A program made the translations under genes and the position numbers. The notes below the pieces were generated by a model. That model searched no databases, had not been told where the DNA came from, and saw only the letters and a program-made list of their open reading frames with translations. 64,000 nucleotides of DNA from an uncultured Paracoccaceae bacterium (GTDB taxonomy: Bacteria > Pseudomonadota > Alphaproteobacteria > Rhodobacterales > Rhodobacteraceae): the NCBI GenBank assembly GCA_951812305.1, contig CATOSB010000004.1:248001-312000 (forward strand), given 5' to 3'. Shown here piece by piece: positions 8,502 through 16,730 of the stretch. The first letter of the stretch is position 1; each line of letters begins with the position of its first letter.

Positions 8502-9389
8502 ATGCAACCAAAAATTCGACCGATTGACCCCGCTCGCCCTGATTTCGCTGGATGCGTCACGGGGATTGATATTGCCAGTGGCGTGTCCGCTGAGACAGCC
8601 GAAACTATCGAAAACTCAATGGATCATTACGCCGTATTGGTGTTTCCGGATCAAGTTATCGATGACGAACAGCAATACGCGTTTTCCACACATTTTGGAC
8701 CTATGGAAACTGCAACCGGTGATCTGATCGCCCAGAACGACCGGCGCCTGTCCATGAATATCAACGATATTTCAAACCTGGACAAAAATGGCCAAGTCCT
8801 GGCGCGCGACGATCGCACCCGATTGTTCGGACTGGCCAACATGCTCTGGCACTCCGATAGTTCCTTCAAGTCGACACCGGCGAAGTTTTCATTGCTGTCG
8901 GGCCGTGTTGTTCCCGACGCGGGGGGCAATACCGAGTTTGCGGATATGCGCGCCGCCTGGGACGCGCTGGACTCTGATACGCAACAGAAATGTCTGCCAC
9001 TGTTGTGTGAACACAGCCAGATTTATTCTCGCGGAAAGCTCGGCTTTGACGAATTCACGGAAGAAGAACGAGAAAAATGGAAACCGGTATTGCAGCGACT
9101 GGTTCGGCGTCATCCTCGAACCGATCGTCTCTCGCTATATCTGTCGTCGCATGCGGGCACCATACAAGGCTGGCCGATCCCTGAAGCCCGAATGTTTCTG
9201 CTTGATCTTCTTGAACACGCAACCCAGCCGCGTTTCGTCTACGAACACCAATGGCAGCAGTGGGATCTGGTCATGTGGGACAATCGAGTGCTAACACACC
9301 GCGCCAGACGCTATGACTATGATAAGCCGCGTGACCTGCATCGAACAACGGTCTCAGATAGCGCTCCGACACTTGAACAACCGCTATAG
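8502..9389 (+). CDS. TfdA-like 2-oxoglutarate/Fe(II)-dependent dioxygenase
   Basis: This 295-residue TauD/TfdA-family enzyme shows the iron ligands His117-x-Asp119 (WHSDSSF) and distal His266 (LTHRARRYDYD), with the 2-oxoglutarate-binding Arg just after. Segments such as SLLSGRVVPDAGGNTEF, EARMFLLDLLEHATQ and DLVMWDNRVLTHR follow 2,4-D dioxygenase TfdA closely over the whole length. The enzyme would hydroxylate a C-H bond, often causing O-dealkylation with release of an aldehyde. The ATG at 8502 fits the family start; an upstream TTG adds 16 unrelated residues. Position after a hexulose-phosphate pair raises the idea of formaldehyde release and capture. Confidence 0.85.
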   Translation: MQPKIRPIDPARPDFAGCVTGIDIASGVSAETAETIENSMDHYAVLVFPDQVIDDEQQYAFSTHFGPMETATGDLIAQNDRRLSMNINDISNLDKNGQVLARDDRTRLFGLANMLWHSDSSFKSTPAKFSLLSGRVVPDAGGNTEFADMRAAWDALDSDTQQKCLPLLCEHSQIYSRGKLGFDEFTEEEREKWKPVLQRLVRRHPRTDRLSLYLSSHAGTIQGWPIPEARMFLLDLLEHATQPRFVYEHQWQQWDLVMWDNRVLTHRARRYDYDKPRDLHRTTVSDSAPTLEQPL

Positions 9390-10415
9390 ACGTCCGCGGT
9401 ACATTTTCCGATCCAAAACTCCTTCGAAACTGAACCGGTCTACGATCTAGTGAATTGTAAGTGGCAATTCATCGAAGCGGCAGTCGGCTCATCCACCTTC
9501 CGAAATCGTCAAATTGGGTTGGATTGTCAGTTCAGGCCAACGTTGGTGAAAGCGCAATGGAAGCGCGCCCTGTCCTGCAGACTGCGATTTTGAACACTTC
9601 GGGACCTCGCATTAGAAGTGAACGGCGGCTTCAGTGGGCTGCAGCACATCGACGTCGATTGGCTATGTGGGGCCGGATAGGGACGTCGCAGGAACCTTGC
9701 AAATTCCGCTTTTGCGTAGAACTGCCGATCGAACGGCGCGCAGCATCCGTCAGAAAGGGCTCACTGCCGCCATGCGGCGGCGCGGCATCGGCTCTAACAT
9801 CTTCAAGATAGCCGCCGTAGAGGACGGCCCACAGCCGACATCCAGCGCGCTGTCGCGATGCTGCGGCCGCAGCCCACTAACCGGCCATTCGCTGCACGTG
9901 CATATTCTGGCGGTGATCGAACTCACAGATCGCTTAACAAGGCCGCCGTTCGTCGCAACACACCCAATGACCGGTTCCGGCGCATCGAGACATAACGAGT
10001 TACTAACGGTCGATGTAGTAATTTTGTGATGTGCGGCACTATTGGCATTGGTCTGCTGTAATGCAGCGGGAATAGCGGCCATTCATGTGCAATGCAGCGA
10101 CTTTCAGGGCCCGAATGACCGCACAGCGAACAAACGCGAATACGCTGCTTCCAACCCAAGGCCACGAACGGCTAATTGCGCTTGCAGCATGAGTGCAGAA
10201 CAAGTGGATTGCTGGCATTTTCTCTTCCTGTGCAACAGGTTGCGGTTGGCCGCATAAATGGCACCTTGCCAATTGTCCCGCTCGTCCCCATGTGTGACTT
10301 GCGAGGTCACGACTTTCGACCGCTGTCTCCCATCAAACGGCTTCAGTCTCGATGCGAAAATGACTGAACCGAACTGCCGCACCAACGCGGGCAGGTATCT
10401 ATGTGGAGACAAAAT
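9390..10415. other. Gene-free kilobase with a degenerate dispersed repeat
   Basis: No open frame here has recognisable protein similarity or coding bias. About 9733-9835 shares GGCGCGCAGCAT...GGGCTCACTGCCGCCATGCGG and a downstream AGGACGGCCC with 19537-19650, so a decayed repeat family is present. The last 150 nt form the long leader of the cold-shock gene; its RNA structure was not resolved. Confidence 0.5.
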
Positions 10416-10622
10416 ATGACCAACGGTACTGTAAAATGGTTCAACGCCACCAAGGGTTTCGGTTTTATCGAACCTGAAGGCGGAAAACGCGACGTATTCG
10501 TGCACGTTACGGCGCTGGAACGCGCCGGCGTCAGCGAGTTGAAGGATGGCCAAAAGGTAACCTTCGATATCGAGGCCGGACGCGACGGGCGCGAGAGCGC
10601 GGCCAATCTGGCGCTGGCCTAA
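10416..10622 (+). CDS. Cold-shock protein, CspA family
   Basis: This 68-residue single-stranded nucleic-acid-binding protein starts MTNGTVKWFNATKGFGFI. It has both RNA-binding motifs: RNP1 (KGFGFIEPE) near residues 14-22 and RNP2 (VFVHVTAL) near 30-37. It acts as an RNA chaperone. The ATG at 10416 is preceded by GGAG 8 nt upstream. A hairpin follows the stop within 10 nt. It sits immediately before a fatty-acid desaturase, which suggests a cold-response pairing, although the gene could equally be constitutive like many alphaproteobacterial Csps. Confidence 0.95.
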   Translation: MTNGTVKWFNATKGFGFIEPEGGKRDVFVHVTALERAGVSELKDGQKVTFDIEAGRDGRESAANLALA

Positions 10623-10627
10623 AGATC

Positions 10628-10655
10628 GTCTGGGCGTCCTCAAGGGCGCCCAGAC
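10628..10655 (+). terminator. Hairpin after the cold-shock gene
   Basis: A perfect 9-bp stem (10628-10636 with 10647-10655, GTCTGGGCG/CGCCCAGAC) with a 10-nt loop directly follows the csp stop codon. There is no proper T-run, so termination may be partial or the hairpin may protect the mRNA end. Confidence 0.6.
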
Positions 10656-10660
10656 TCGAC

Positions 10661-11689
10661 TTGACTTGTTACCGACATACGAAAGACGCCCGGTTGCAAC
10701 CATCTGAATGGACCCGGGTCCTCGCGAAATACCGCGAGCCGATCCTCTCCCGCAGCATTTTCGAACTGACCGTCACCCTGGCGCCATTTTTGGCGTTATG
10801 GGCGATAGCATGGTGGATGCTGTCGATCAGCATATGGCCTGCGATGGCACTCGCTGTCTTGAACGCAGCTTTTCTGGTCCGGGTCTTCATGATCCAGCAC
10901 GATTGCGGCCATGGCGCATTCTTCAAGAACCGACGGATTGGCGACTGGACTGGGCGTATCCTGGGCGTGCTGACGCTGACGCCGTATGACGTCTGGCGCA
11001 AAACGCACGCGATCCACCATGCCTCGACCGGCAACCTGGACCGGCGCGGCATTGGCGATATGCCCACACTGACAGTGCGGGAATATCGGGATAAGCGATG
11101 GCTCGGTCGGTTTCTGTACCGGCTTGTCCGCAACCCGTTTTTCCTGTTCGGCGTCGTTCCTTTCTACACATTTTTTCTGCAGAACCGCCTGCCGGTCGGG
11201 TTGATGCGATCTGGCTGGCGCCATTGGCTGAGCGCGCTCGCCACAAACGCCGCGATTGCCGCGGTGCTTGGGCTTTTGGTTTGGCTCGGCGGGTTGAAAG
11301 TGCTGGTCTTCGTTTTCCTGCCTACGATGCTGATTGCGGCCTCGATCGGGATGTGGCTGTTCTACGTCCAGCACCAATTCGAACACACCAGTTGGGAGCG
11401 GGAGGGCAACTGGAACGTGCAAGAAGCCGCGTTGCACGGCAGTTCCTACTACGCACTGCCCGGTATCCTGCGCTGGCTGACCGCAAATATCGGAGTGCAT
11501 CACGTGCATCACCTCGCCAGTCGGATACCGTTCTATCGCTTGAACGAAGTGCTGCGCGATCACGATATCCTGACGCGATGTCAGCGCATCACGCTTTGGG
11601 AAAGCTTTCGCTGTGCCCGGCTGCATCTTTGGGACGAAGAAAGCCGACGCCTGTTGTCCTTCTCCGACGCCAGGGCTCTGCCGACATGA
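10661..11689 (+). CDS. Fatty acid desaturase, membrane di-iron type
   Basis: This protein of about 342 residues has the three desaturase histidine boxes: HDCGHGAFF near residue 80, HAIHHASTGN near 116 and HHVHHLASRIP near 278. Four to five hydrophobic segments flank them. It would insert a double bond into membrane acyl chains using O2, raising membrane fluidity. The start is uncertain: the listed TTG lies just past the csp hairpin, no in-frame ATG is near, and no good ribosome-binding site is visible. Adjacency to a cold-shock gene supports a role in low-temperature adaptation, which is inference. Confidence 0.85.
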   Translation: MTCYRHTKDARLQPSEWTRVLAKYREPILSRSIFELTVTLAPFLALWAIAWWMLSISIWPAMALAVLNAAFLVRVFMIQHDCGHGAFFKNRRIGDWTGRILGVLTLTPYDVWRKTHAIHHASTGNLDRRGIGDMPTLTVREYRDKRWLGRFLYRLVRNPFFLFGVVPFYTFFLQNRLPVGLMRSGWRHWLSALATNAAIAAVLGLLVWLGGLKVLVFVFLPTMLIAASIGMWLFYVQHQFEHTSWEREGNWNVQEAALHGSSYYALPGILRWLTANIGVHHVHHLASRIPFYRLNEVLRDHDILTRCQRITLWESFRCARLHLWDEESRRLLSFSDARALPT

Positions 11690-11798
11690 GGCCGCATTTC
11701 AACGATATCAGGCACCCGCCAGAGCACCGACAACGGTGCAATTGGCCGACGCTTGGGGCGCATTTCCCGGCACGGACGCTCGATCCACACAGGTGAGT

Positions 11799-11993
11799 TT
11801 ACCGCCTACGCGCTGAGCCCGGCGAAACCGCGATATTGCTCCGCCATGCTGACGTGGCCTTGCAACGGCGGCAAATGCGGTCGCCAAATCCCTCACTTTC
11901 AAAGACTATTTTGCACCTCAGGCAAGGGCGGTTTTTCGGCACGTCGCCAAGTGCTTGCCGGAGCGGCTCATCGAGCGGAATATCCTTACTCAT
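11799..11993 (-). CDS. Small zinc-ribbon-like protein
   Basis: This 64-residue basic protein has two CxxC knuckles, PCLRCKIVF at residues 24-27 and ICRRCK at 41-44, separated by an FESEGFGDR segment. Such a pair would bind one zinc ion. Similar short proteins are common and uncharacterised in Rhodobacteraceae. Its ATG overlaps the racemase stop (ATGA at 11990-11993), so it is translationally coupled to the racemase and is last in the seven-gene minus-strand block. No function can be assigned. Confidence 0.7.
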   Translation of the reverse strand: MSKDIPLDEPLRQALGDVPKNRPCLRCKIVFESEGFGDRICRRCKATSAWRSNIAVSPGSARRR

Positions 11994-13132
11994 GAGCGTA
12001 CTCCGTCAGTGCACACAACGGCCAATCCGGATCGGTTTTCTTTGGCCGACACGGTTTCGGGAACCGGCAAGTGATTGAATACCACCTTCGCAACATCCGG
12101 CGCATTCATAATGCGCATCAGCGCCTTGTAGTTTGGCCGCAATGTCATTTCGCTGCCGACCCGCAATTGCCGGCCGGATGTCTCGACCACCGCATGATCG
12201 CTGCTGGCCCCTTTCAAAGCAATGCCGACCGGAAATCCCAGCCCGCTGATATCGGTGTCCTGATTGCCAATTGCGAGAATCGACCTCGTGGACCAGCTGT
12301 TGCTGGGGACAACCCGTAAGGTCTTGCGTTCGACTACCACTGGGGACCATTCCGGTTGTACAGGCTTGTCTTTCGTTTCAATGACCTCAGCCACAAGAGC
12401 AAAGGCATCGGTGTGCAGCCCACTGATTTGGACTCCTGAAACCGGATCGACGCCGAGCAGGATCGCCTCGCCTATTCTCAACTCGTTGATCCGTCCCCGC
12501 TTATCCGGGCCGGTTGCCCAGGACAGGTTTGCCGAATTGCCGCCCGACACGGTTTCAATATACGGGCCACATGCGCTCTCGATGTTGTCGGCAAGTGCAG
12601 AGAAGGCCGCCATACTTTGACAATCAGGTTCGGTGCCGGTCAGGCACGCGAAATTTGCTGCTATTCCTTTCAAAGCAACACCAGGCAGATTAAGAATCTG
12701 CGCTACGAAATCATCAATGTCGCACGGCATGACACCGTCGCGGAAATCGCCCATTTCGACCATTACAACGATGCCGTGAACCATTCCATTGCGGTGTGCC
12801 ATCACACCCAGCAACGCGATGACATCAATCTCGGTGTTGTAGCTGGTGCTGCAACTTTCGGAAATCCTCTTGACCTGGCTCAACATCGGGGTGCGGATCA
12901 TCGTGACGGGACATGAGATGCCGGCATTCCGAATCCGCTCGACGTTTTCAATCCGGGAGTCACCCAAACCCTTTGCGCCGCCATCAAGCATGGCTTTCGC
13001 AATGTCCGGATGGCCACACACGGCTTTGGTAATCCCGATGACGCTGATCGCGCGCGCTTCAAGCCTTTGAACCAGGCATCTCGTGTTGTGACGAATTTTG
13101 CCCAAGTCGACTTCGACGCGCGGCGTGGTCAT
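11990..13132 (-). CDS. PLP-dependent amino acid racemase (alanine/ornithine racemase-like)
   Basis: This 380-residue protein has the fold-type III alanine racemase N-terminal domain. The PLP lysine is Lys36 in GITKAVCG, followed by GDSRIENVERI, VEMGDFRDGV and the phosphate-binding SGGNSANL segment, with RIGEAILLG later. This pattern matches the alanine/ornithine racemase group (OrrA-like) and not the biosynthetic Alr. It should interconvert L- and D-forms of an amino acid. It overlaps DUF1611 upstream (ATGA at 13129-13132) and the zinc-ribbon gene downstream. The substrate is unknown. Confidence 0.85.
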   Translation of the reverse strand: MTTPRVEVDLGKIRHNTRCLVQRLEARAISVIGITKAVCGHPDIAKAMLDGGAKGLGDSRIENVERIRNAGISCPVTMIRTPMLSQVKRISESCSTSYNTEIDVIALLGVMAHRNGMVHGIVVMVEMGDFRDGVMPCDIDDFVAQILNLPGVALKGIAANFACLTGTEPDCQSMAAFSALADNIESACGPYIETVSGGNSANLSWATGPDKRGRINELRIGEAILLGVDPVSGVQISGLHTDAFALVAEVIETKDKPVQPEWSPVVVERKTLRVVPSNSWSTRSILAIGNQDTDISGLGFPVGIALKGASSDHAVVETSGRQLRVGSEMTLRPNYKALMRIMNAPDVAKVVFNHLPVPETVSAKENRSGLAVVCTDGVRS

Positions 13133-14328
13133 TCCCTTGCCACAGCGCGGATTTCCCGCAAAGCCGGAAAAGCGTTCTGCACCATTACGACCAGATTGTA
13201 GACCGGACGGGTCAGAGCATCCGTGACCGGCAGATTCAGCTCCGCCGAAAAGTCGGTGATGGCCGATTCAATATCATCGTCGGTCATACCTTCATGGTTC
13301 AGGGTCAGCCCGATTACCTTCGTGTCTGCAAAGGCTTCGATCAGGGCGATTTCGTCCGAGGGGTCTGGCATCGGCATATTTGGGAAATCGCAGCGATGAC
13401 GGCGCTTTGGTGCGTGTTGCAGGATCACGGCATGCGGCTGGCTGCCCCGCAGGATGAAGGCAGAGGTGCAGAAGGCCGGATGGCTGAGCGCGCCCTGACC
13501 CTCGATCAGGATGACTTCGGGCTGCTCCGCCTCTTCCGCGGCGACAATCGCGCGCTCCAGTTCACCACAGCAAAATTGCGGCGGCACCGCATCCATGGCA
13601 ACGCCATACTTGGCGCCCTGCATCAACCCCGTCTGACCGGTTCCGACCAGGACGGTCTTTACGCCCTTTGCGTTCAGGGCGCGCGCCAGCACGGTGGCCG
13701 TCGTGCGTTTGCCGATCGCACAATCTGTGCCGAGAACTGCAATGCAGATTGCATTCACATGTGCCACGCTGCCATCGAACAGTCGCATATCCTTGCTGGG
13801 ACGTGGTTTTCTGATGTCTCTGATCGAAATATCCGCGGCTGCACCGGCCGCACTGATCTCTGCGTCATCGCTCAAAAATTCATGCAATCCGCTGACGATG
13901 TTCATGCCCAGAGAAATCGCGTTGAGCACCACATCCCGATCCTCAACCGACAGTTTGCCGCTTGACGGGGCCATGCCGTAGATCAGCGTGTCAGGAATGT
14001 TGATTTCCCTGGCGACCGCGGCCTCAAGATCGGCCAAAATCGGGATCTGATTGGCCGTTCCGTCCAGAACAATGCCGCTGTCCTGACCCCTGCGGTCGCT
14101 GTCGATGACCGAAATAATTCGGTAGGCCTGCGAATGCCGGATCAGCCCGTTCGCCGTTTTGCCGTCAACTTGGGCGAAATTCCCTTCACAATAAACGACT
14201 GCGGTCGGCGGTTGTGTGACGGGCGGGACATGAGGGCTTTTATGCCCGGCCTGTTGCTTCGCAGGCGGCACCCTTGCGATGTGAGGCATCAGGCGGGGCG
14301 CATTCAAGGTCTTCAATTCGGTGTCCAT
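13129..14328 (-). CDS. DUF1611 P-loop protein (DgcN-like)
   Basis: This 399-residue cytosolic protein belongs to DUF1611. It shows the N-terminal Rossmann-like part (GKTANGLIRHS, VIDSDRRGQDSG, SGLHEFLSDD) and a P-loop domain with GTDCAIGKRTT at residues 200-210, TGQTGLMQGAKYGVAMDA and LIEGQGALSHPA. DgcN members of this family N-acetylate D-glutamate in a degradation route with an epimerase. Here the partner is a PLP racemase, joined by a 4-nt overlap, so a D-amino-acid role is plausible but unproven. The ATG at 14328 has AAAGGA upstream; about 40 residues precede the conserved domain, longer than usual. Confidence 0.84.
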   Translation of the reverse strand: MDTELKTLNAPRLMPHIARVPPAKQQAGHKSPHVPPVTQPPTAVVYCEGNFAQVDGKTANGLIRHSQAYRIISVIDSDRRGQDSGIVLDGTANQIPILADLEAAVAREINIPDTLIYGMAPSSGKLSVEDRDVVLNAISLGMNIVSGLHEFLSDDAEISAAGAAADISIRDIRKPRPSKDMRLFDGSVAHVNAICIAVLGTDCAIGKRTTATVLARALNAKGVKTVLVGTGQTGLMQGAKYGVAMDAVPPQFCCGELERAIVAAEEAEQPEVILIEGQGALSHPAFCTSAFILRGSQPHAVILQHAPKRRHRCDFPNMPMPDPSDEIALIEAFADTKVIGLTLNHEGMTDDDIESAITDFSAELNLPVTDALTRPVYNLVVMVQNAFPALREIRAVARE

Positions 14329-14420
14329 GTTTGGTCCTTTTGGGTGGCGCTGGCGTGCCGCGCGATGTTCGCGAGAGCCAACATTGGCGCACGCAAACCG
14401 AATTGCTGCTGCGTCGAATT

Positions 14421-15287
14421 CTAGGATTCGGGAAGACAAAGCTCCCCTGAATGACGAAAACTCCGGTTGCAGGACCAGCGGTTTCCCGATTGATCCAGAT
14501 GCGCGTTCTCGGGGAGATCGATCAGGGAACATCCGGTATCGGTCTCTGAATATCCCCGCTCGCACCTCCAGCCCTGCCCGTAGGTTGCATCATCCAAATA
14601 GGCGTTTGCGGGAATGGCGACGGCATTACATTTGCCATCGGATTCGAAGTATCCGCGTTCACACGTCCACGGCTGCCCGAAACTGACGGTGTTCAAATAG
14701 GCGTTTTTTGGAACGACGATTTCGATACATTCGTCCTCGACGGCCTCGTAACCGCGAACGCAACTCCAATCCTCTCCGAAGAATTCGTCCGATAAATACG
14801 CATGTCTGGGCAGAACGATCTCTTGGCAGGTGTCGTTGACCTCTTTGAAGCCTCGCAGACAACGCCACCTCTCGCCCGATGGGTCGAGATACCCATTCTC
14901 GGGAACGACAACCTCGACGCAGGATGCTCCATCAGTCTCTCGGAAGCCGCGATGGCATTCCCATCCCTTTCCATAGGAGCGTCGCGTGTCGTAAGCGTTC
15001 TGCGGAATCACAACCGCAACGCACTGATTGGCCACGGCTCTGAATGAAAGATCACATTCCCAACCTTCGCCATAGGACTTTGCGTGGGCATTCCGTGGAA
15101 TCTTGACTTGGTCTGATTGGGCAATTGATGGCGTTGCGAATGTCAGAAAAATTCCCAATGCAGCCAACGCACAAAGTGCAGAGATCAGCGGTTTGGCCGG
15201 CGCGCGCAATTGGCAGCCGCGTGTTGCCGAGACCAGACTTGGTGCAAAGTCGCAATATCGGCTCCTTGATGGTGCGGTATCTGTCAT
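14421..15287 (-). CDS. Secreted seven-repeat cysteine protein, paralog 1
   Basis: This 288-residue protein has a hydrophobic N-terminal segment at about residues 34-58 ending in a SIAQ-type signal cleavage site. It is followed by seven tandem units of 31-35 residues. Each unit follows the pattern [V/I]PxNAYL-x(3-5)-YGxGWxCxRGY-x(6-8)-C-x(2), with two cysteines per unit that could form one disulfide each. No catalytic residues are evident. Repeated disulfide modules suggest an envelope or extracellular binding protein. The ATG at 15287 was chosen for its GGAG site. The long N-terminal tail before the hydrophobic segment is unusual for a Sec signal. Function unknown. Confidence 0.78.
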   Translation of the reverse strand: MTDTAPSRSRYCDFAPSLVSATRGCQLRAPAKPLISALCALAALGIFLTFATPSIAQSDQVKIPRNAHAKSYGEGWECDLSFRAVANQCVAVVIPQNAYDTRRSYGKGWECHRGFRETDGASCVEVVVPENGYLDPSGERWRCLRGFKEVNDTCQEIVLPRHAYLSDEFFGEDWSCVRGYEAVEDECIEIVVPKNAYLNTVSFGQPWTCERGYFESDGKCNAVAIPANAYLDDATYGQGWRCERGYSETDTGCSLIDLPENAHLDQSGNRWSCNRSFRHSGELCLPES

Positions 15288-15346
15288 TTTGGTTTTCTCC
15301 GGCGGGTTAAGCGCGCGCAATGTCATCAAATATTATCGTGCCAGTC

Positions 15347-15490
15347 TCAGAGCAGAGTGATCACCGCGAGAACAATCAATGCGATCACACTGACCGCGAT
15401 GATCTTTGGCGTGGTTCCCCAAGGCTGAAACAACGCGCGTTCAGCTTTCATTTTTTTTCCAAGGCTGTCGTTAAACGTGTCTTTGTCCAC
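15347..15490 (-). CDS. 47-residue single-pass membrane protein
   Basis: A short frame starts at GTG 15490, with GGAGAG four nt upstream; an in-frame ATG four codons earlier is the alternative. It encodes a charged head (DKDTFNDSLGKKMKAERA) and a C-terminal hydrophobic helix of about 20 residues rich in Ile, Val and Leu. It fits exactly between the two seven-repeat genes on the same strand, with 54- and 59-nt gaps, so it is probably part of their operon. No homolog is recognised. Confidence 0.6.
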   Translation of the reverse strand: MDKDTFNDSLGKKMKAERALFQPWGTTPKIIAVSVIALIVLAVITLL

Positions 15491-15544
15491 GGTTCTCTCC
15501 ATCGAGAATTTTTGTGGTCGCACTCAATTTCCGGCCATCGCCAT

Positions 15545-16318
15545 TCACGGCAATTCCGCAACGCATTGATTTTGTTCCCGCGTATAGGGTCGATTGCAGT
15601 CCCAGCCGTCGCCCATTCTGTTCAGATGGGCATTTTCAGGCAGGTCGATCTCCTGGCATGCTCCGCTTAAGGCGCGGAACCCGCGTTCGCATTTCCAACC
15701 GATCGAACGGATGTCTTCGACCGAGTAGGCGTTTTCGGGAATTGCGACTTGCTCACACGTATCTCCCTTGGCGCGATATCCGCGCAAACAAACCCATCCG
15801 AATTCGCTGCGCCGGTTCGTCAAGCGGGCGTTGGTGGGAACGTCGATCGATACGCAGTCGCCTTGTTCAACCCGATATCCCCAATCGCATCCGATGGTTA
15901 AACCGGAGTATTGCTCTATCAGATATCCATTTTCGGGTGCACTGACAGCTTCGCAAATCTCTCCCATGCGCCGGTAGAGCCGCTCGCATCGCCAACGGTC
16001 GCCGGTTGAGGCAAGATAAGCGTTCGCCGGGACAACGACTGCATCGCACGACTCATCGCCGCGCAAGTACCCATGCCCGCATTCCCAGCCGCTGCCGTAG
16101 GATCTGCCTGTCGCATAGGCGTATTCCGGAATGTCGATCTCGACGCAGGTCTCTTCGGACCGCCGGTAGCCGCGATCACAATCCCACCCCTCGCCGTACT
16201 GTTTCGCGTGCGAATTCGTGGGAAGGACCTCTGAATCCGATTGTGCGTGAACGAACACCGGCGGCACCGCCAGAGCCGTGGTCAGGGCGAACGGCAACAC
16301 CGCGCGCCTCCCAACCAT
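15545..16318 (-). CDS. Secreted seven-repeat cysteine protein, paralog 2
   Basis: From ATG 16318 the protein begins with a compact Sec signal (MVGRRAVLPFALTTALAVPP, cleavage near VHAQ), then seven tandem units. They match paralog 1: PxNAYL, GxxW(x)C, RGY and a second Cys about nine residues on. Paralogy and the same unit count indicate a local gene duplication. A start at 16387 is possible and overlaps the upstream gene by 11 nt, but it would add 23 residues before the signal. Unit 4 has lost the Trp and part of the consensus. No enzyme motif is visible; a disulfide-rich binding or structural envelope protein is the simplest reading. Confidence 0.76.
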   Translation of the reverse strand: MVGRRAVLPFALTTALAVPPVFVHAQSDSEVLPTNSHAKQYGEGWDCDRGYRRSEETCVEIDIPEYAYATGRSYGSGWECGHGYLRGDESCDAVVVPANAYLASTGDRWRCERLYRRMGEICEAVSAPENGYLIEQYSGLTIGCDWGYRVEQGDCVSIDVPTNARLTNRRSEFGWVCLRGYRAKGDTCEQVAIPENAYSVEDIRSIGWKCERGFRALSGACQEIDLPENAHLNRMGDGWDCNRPYTREQNQCVAELP

Positions 16319-16376
16319 TGCCCGGATACGACCAAATATACGGCGCCGGGCTTCGGATTCCCGGCACCCCGCGAAA

Positions 16377-16730
16377 TTAGGACGCATTGGCTTTCAGGGC
16401 CTCTTCGCAAGCCTTGGCCAAATCGCGATCCGGCTTGTCCATTCCGGGCACTGTCGCCCAGCCAGCATCCGCGATCGCATCACGTCGCTTGAAAGCCGAT
16501 GCTGCATCAAGTGCGGCGAGTTTTGCCACTCGCTCGGGGTCGGTCTCGGACATGGCGATACAGACGGGCACAAGTGCAGTCAGCACCTGATCCCGTGCGA
16601 TATTGTCCGCCATTTCGCTGGCCGATCCGCCAGTCACCCATCCTCCCCAGGAAAATCCCAGGATAATGGCCGCAACTGCGCCAATTCCGGCGCCGTAAAC
16701 GCCCGGTTTAATCCAATTTGGTAGTGTCAT
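16377..16730 (-). CDS. Conserved hypothetical membrane-anchored protein
   Basis: This 117-residue protein has an N-terminal transmembrane helix at about residues 8-30 (GVYGAGIGAVAAIILGFSWGGW). A soluble part follows with two conserved Cys (PVCIAMSE and KACEEAL) and an ADAGWATVPGMDKP motif. Proteins of this type recur in Rhizobiales and Rhodobacterales without known function. It is the first gene of the minus-strand block and overlaps the possible long start of repeat protein 2. Confidence 0.72.
   Translation of the reverse strand: MTLPNWIKPGVYGAGIGAVAAIILGFSWGGWVTGGSASEMADNIARDQVLTALVPVCIAMSETDPERVAKLAALDAASAFKRRDAIADAGWATVPGMDKPDRDLAKACEEALKANAS

Noticed and set aside
10104-10703. 199-codon minus frame over the cold-shock gene and its leader
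   Set aside because: It lies antisense to an unmistakable CspA gene and shows low-complexity, non-protein-like content.
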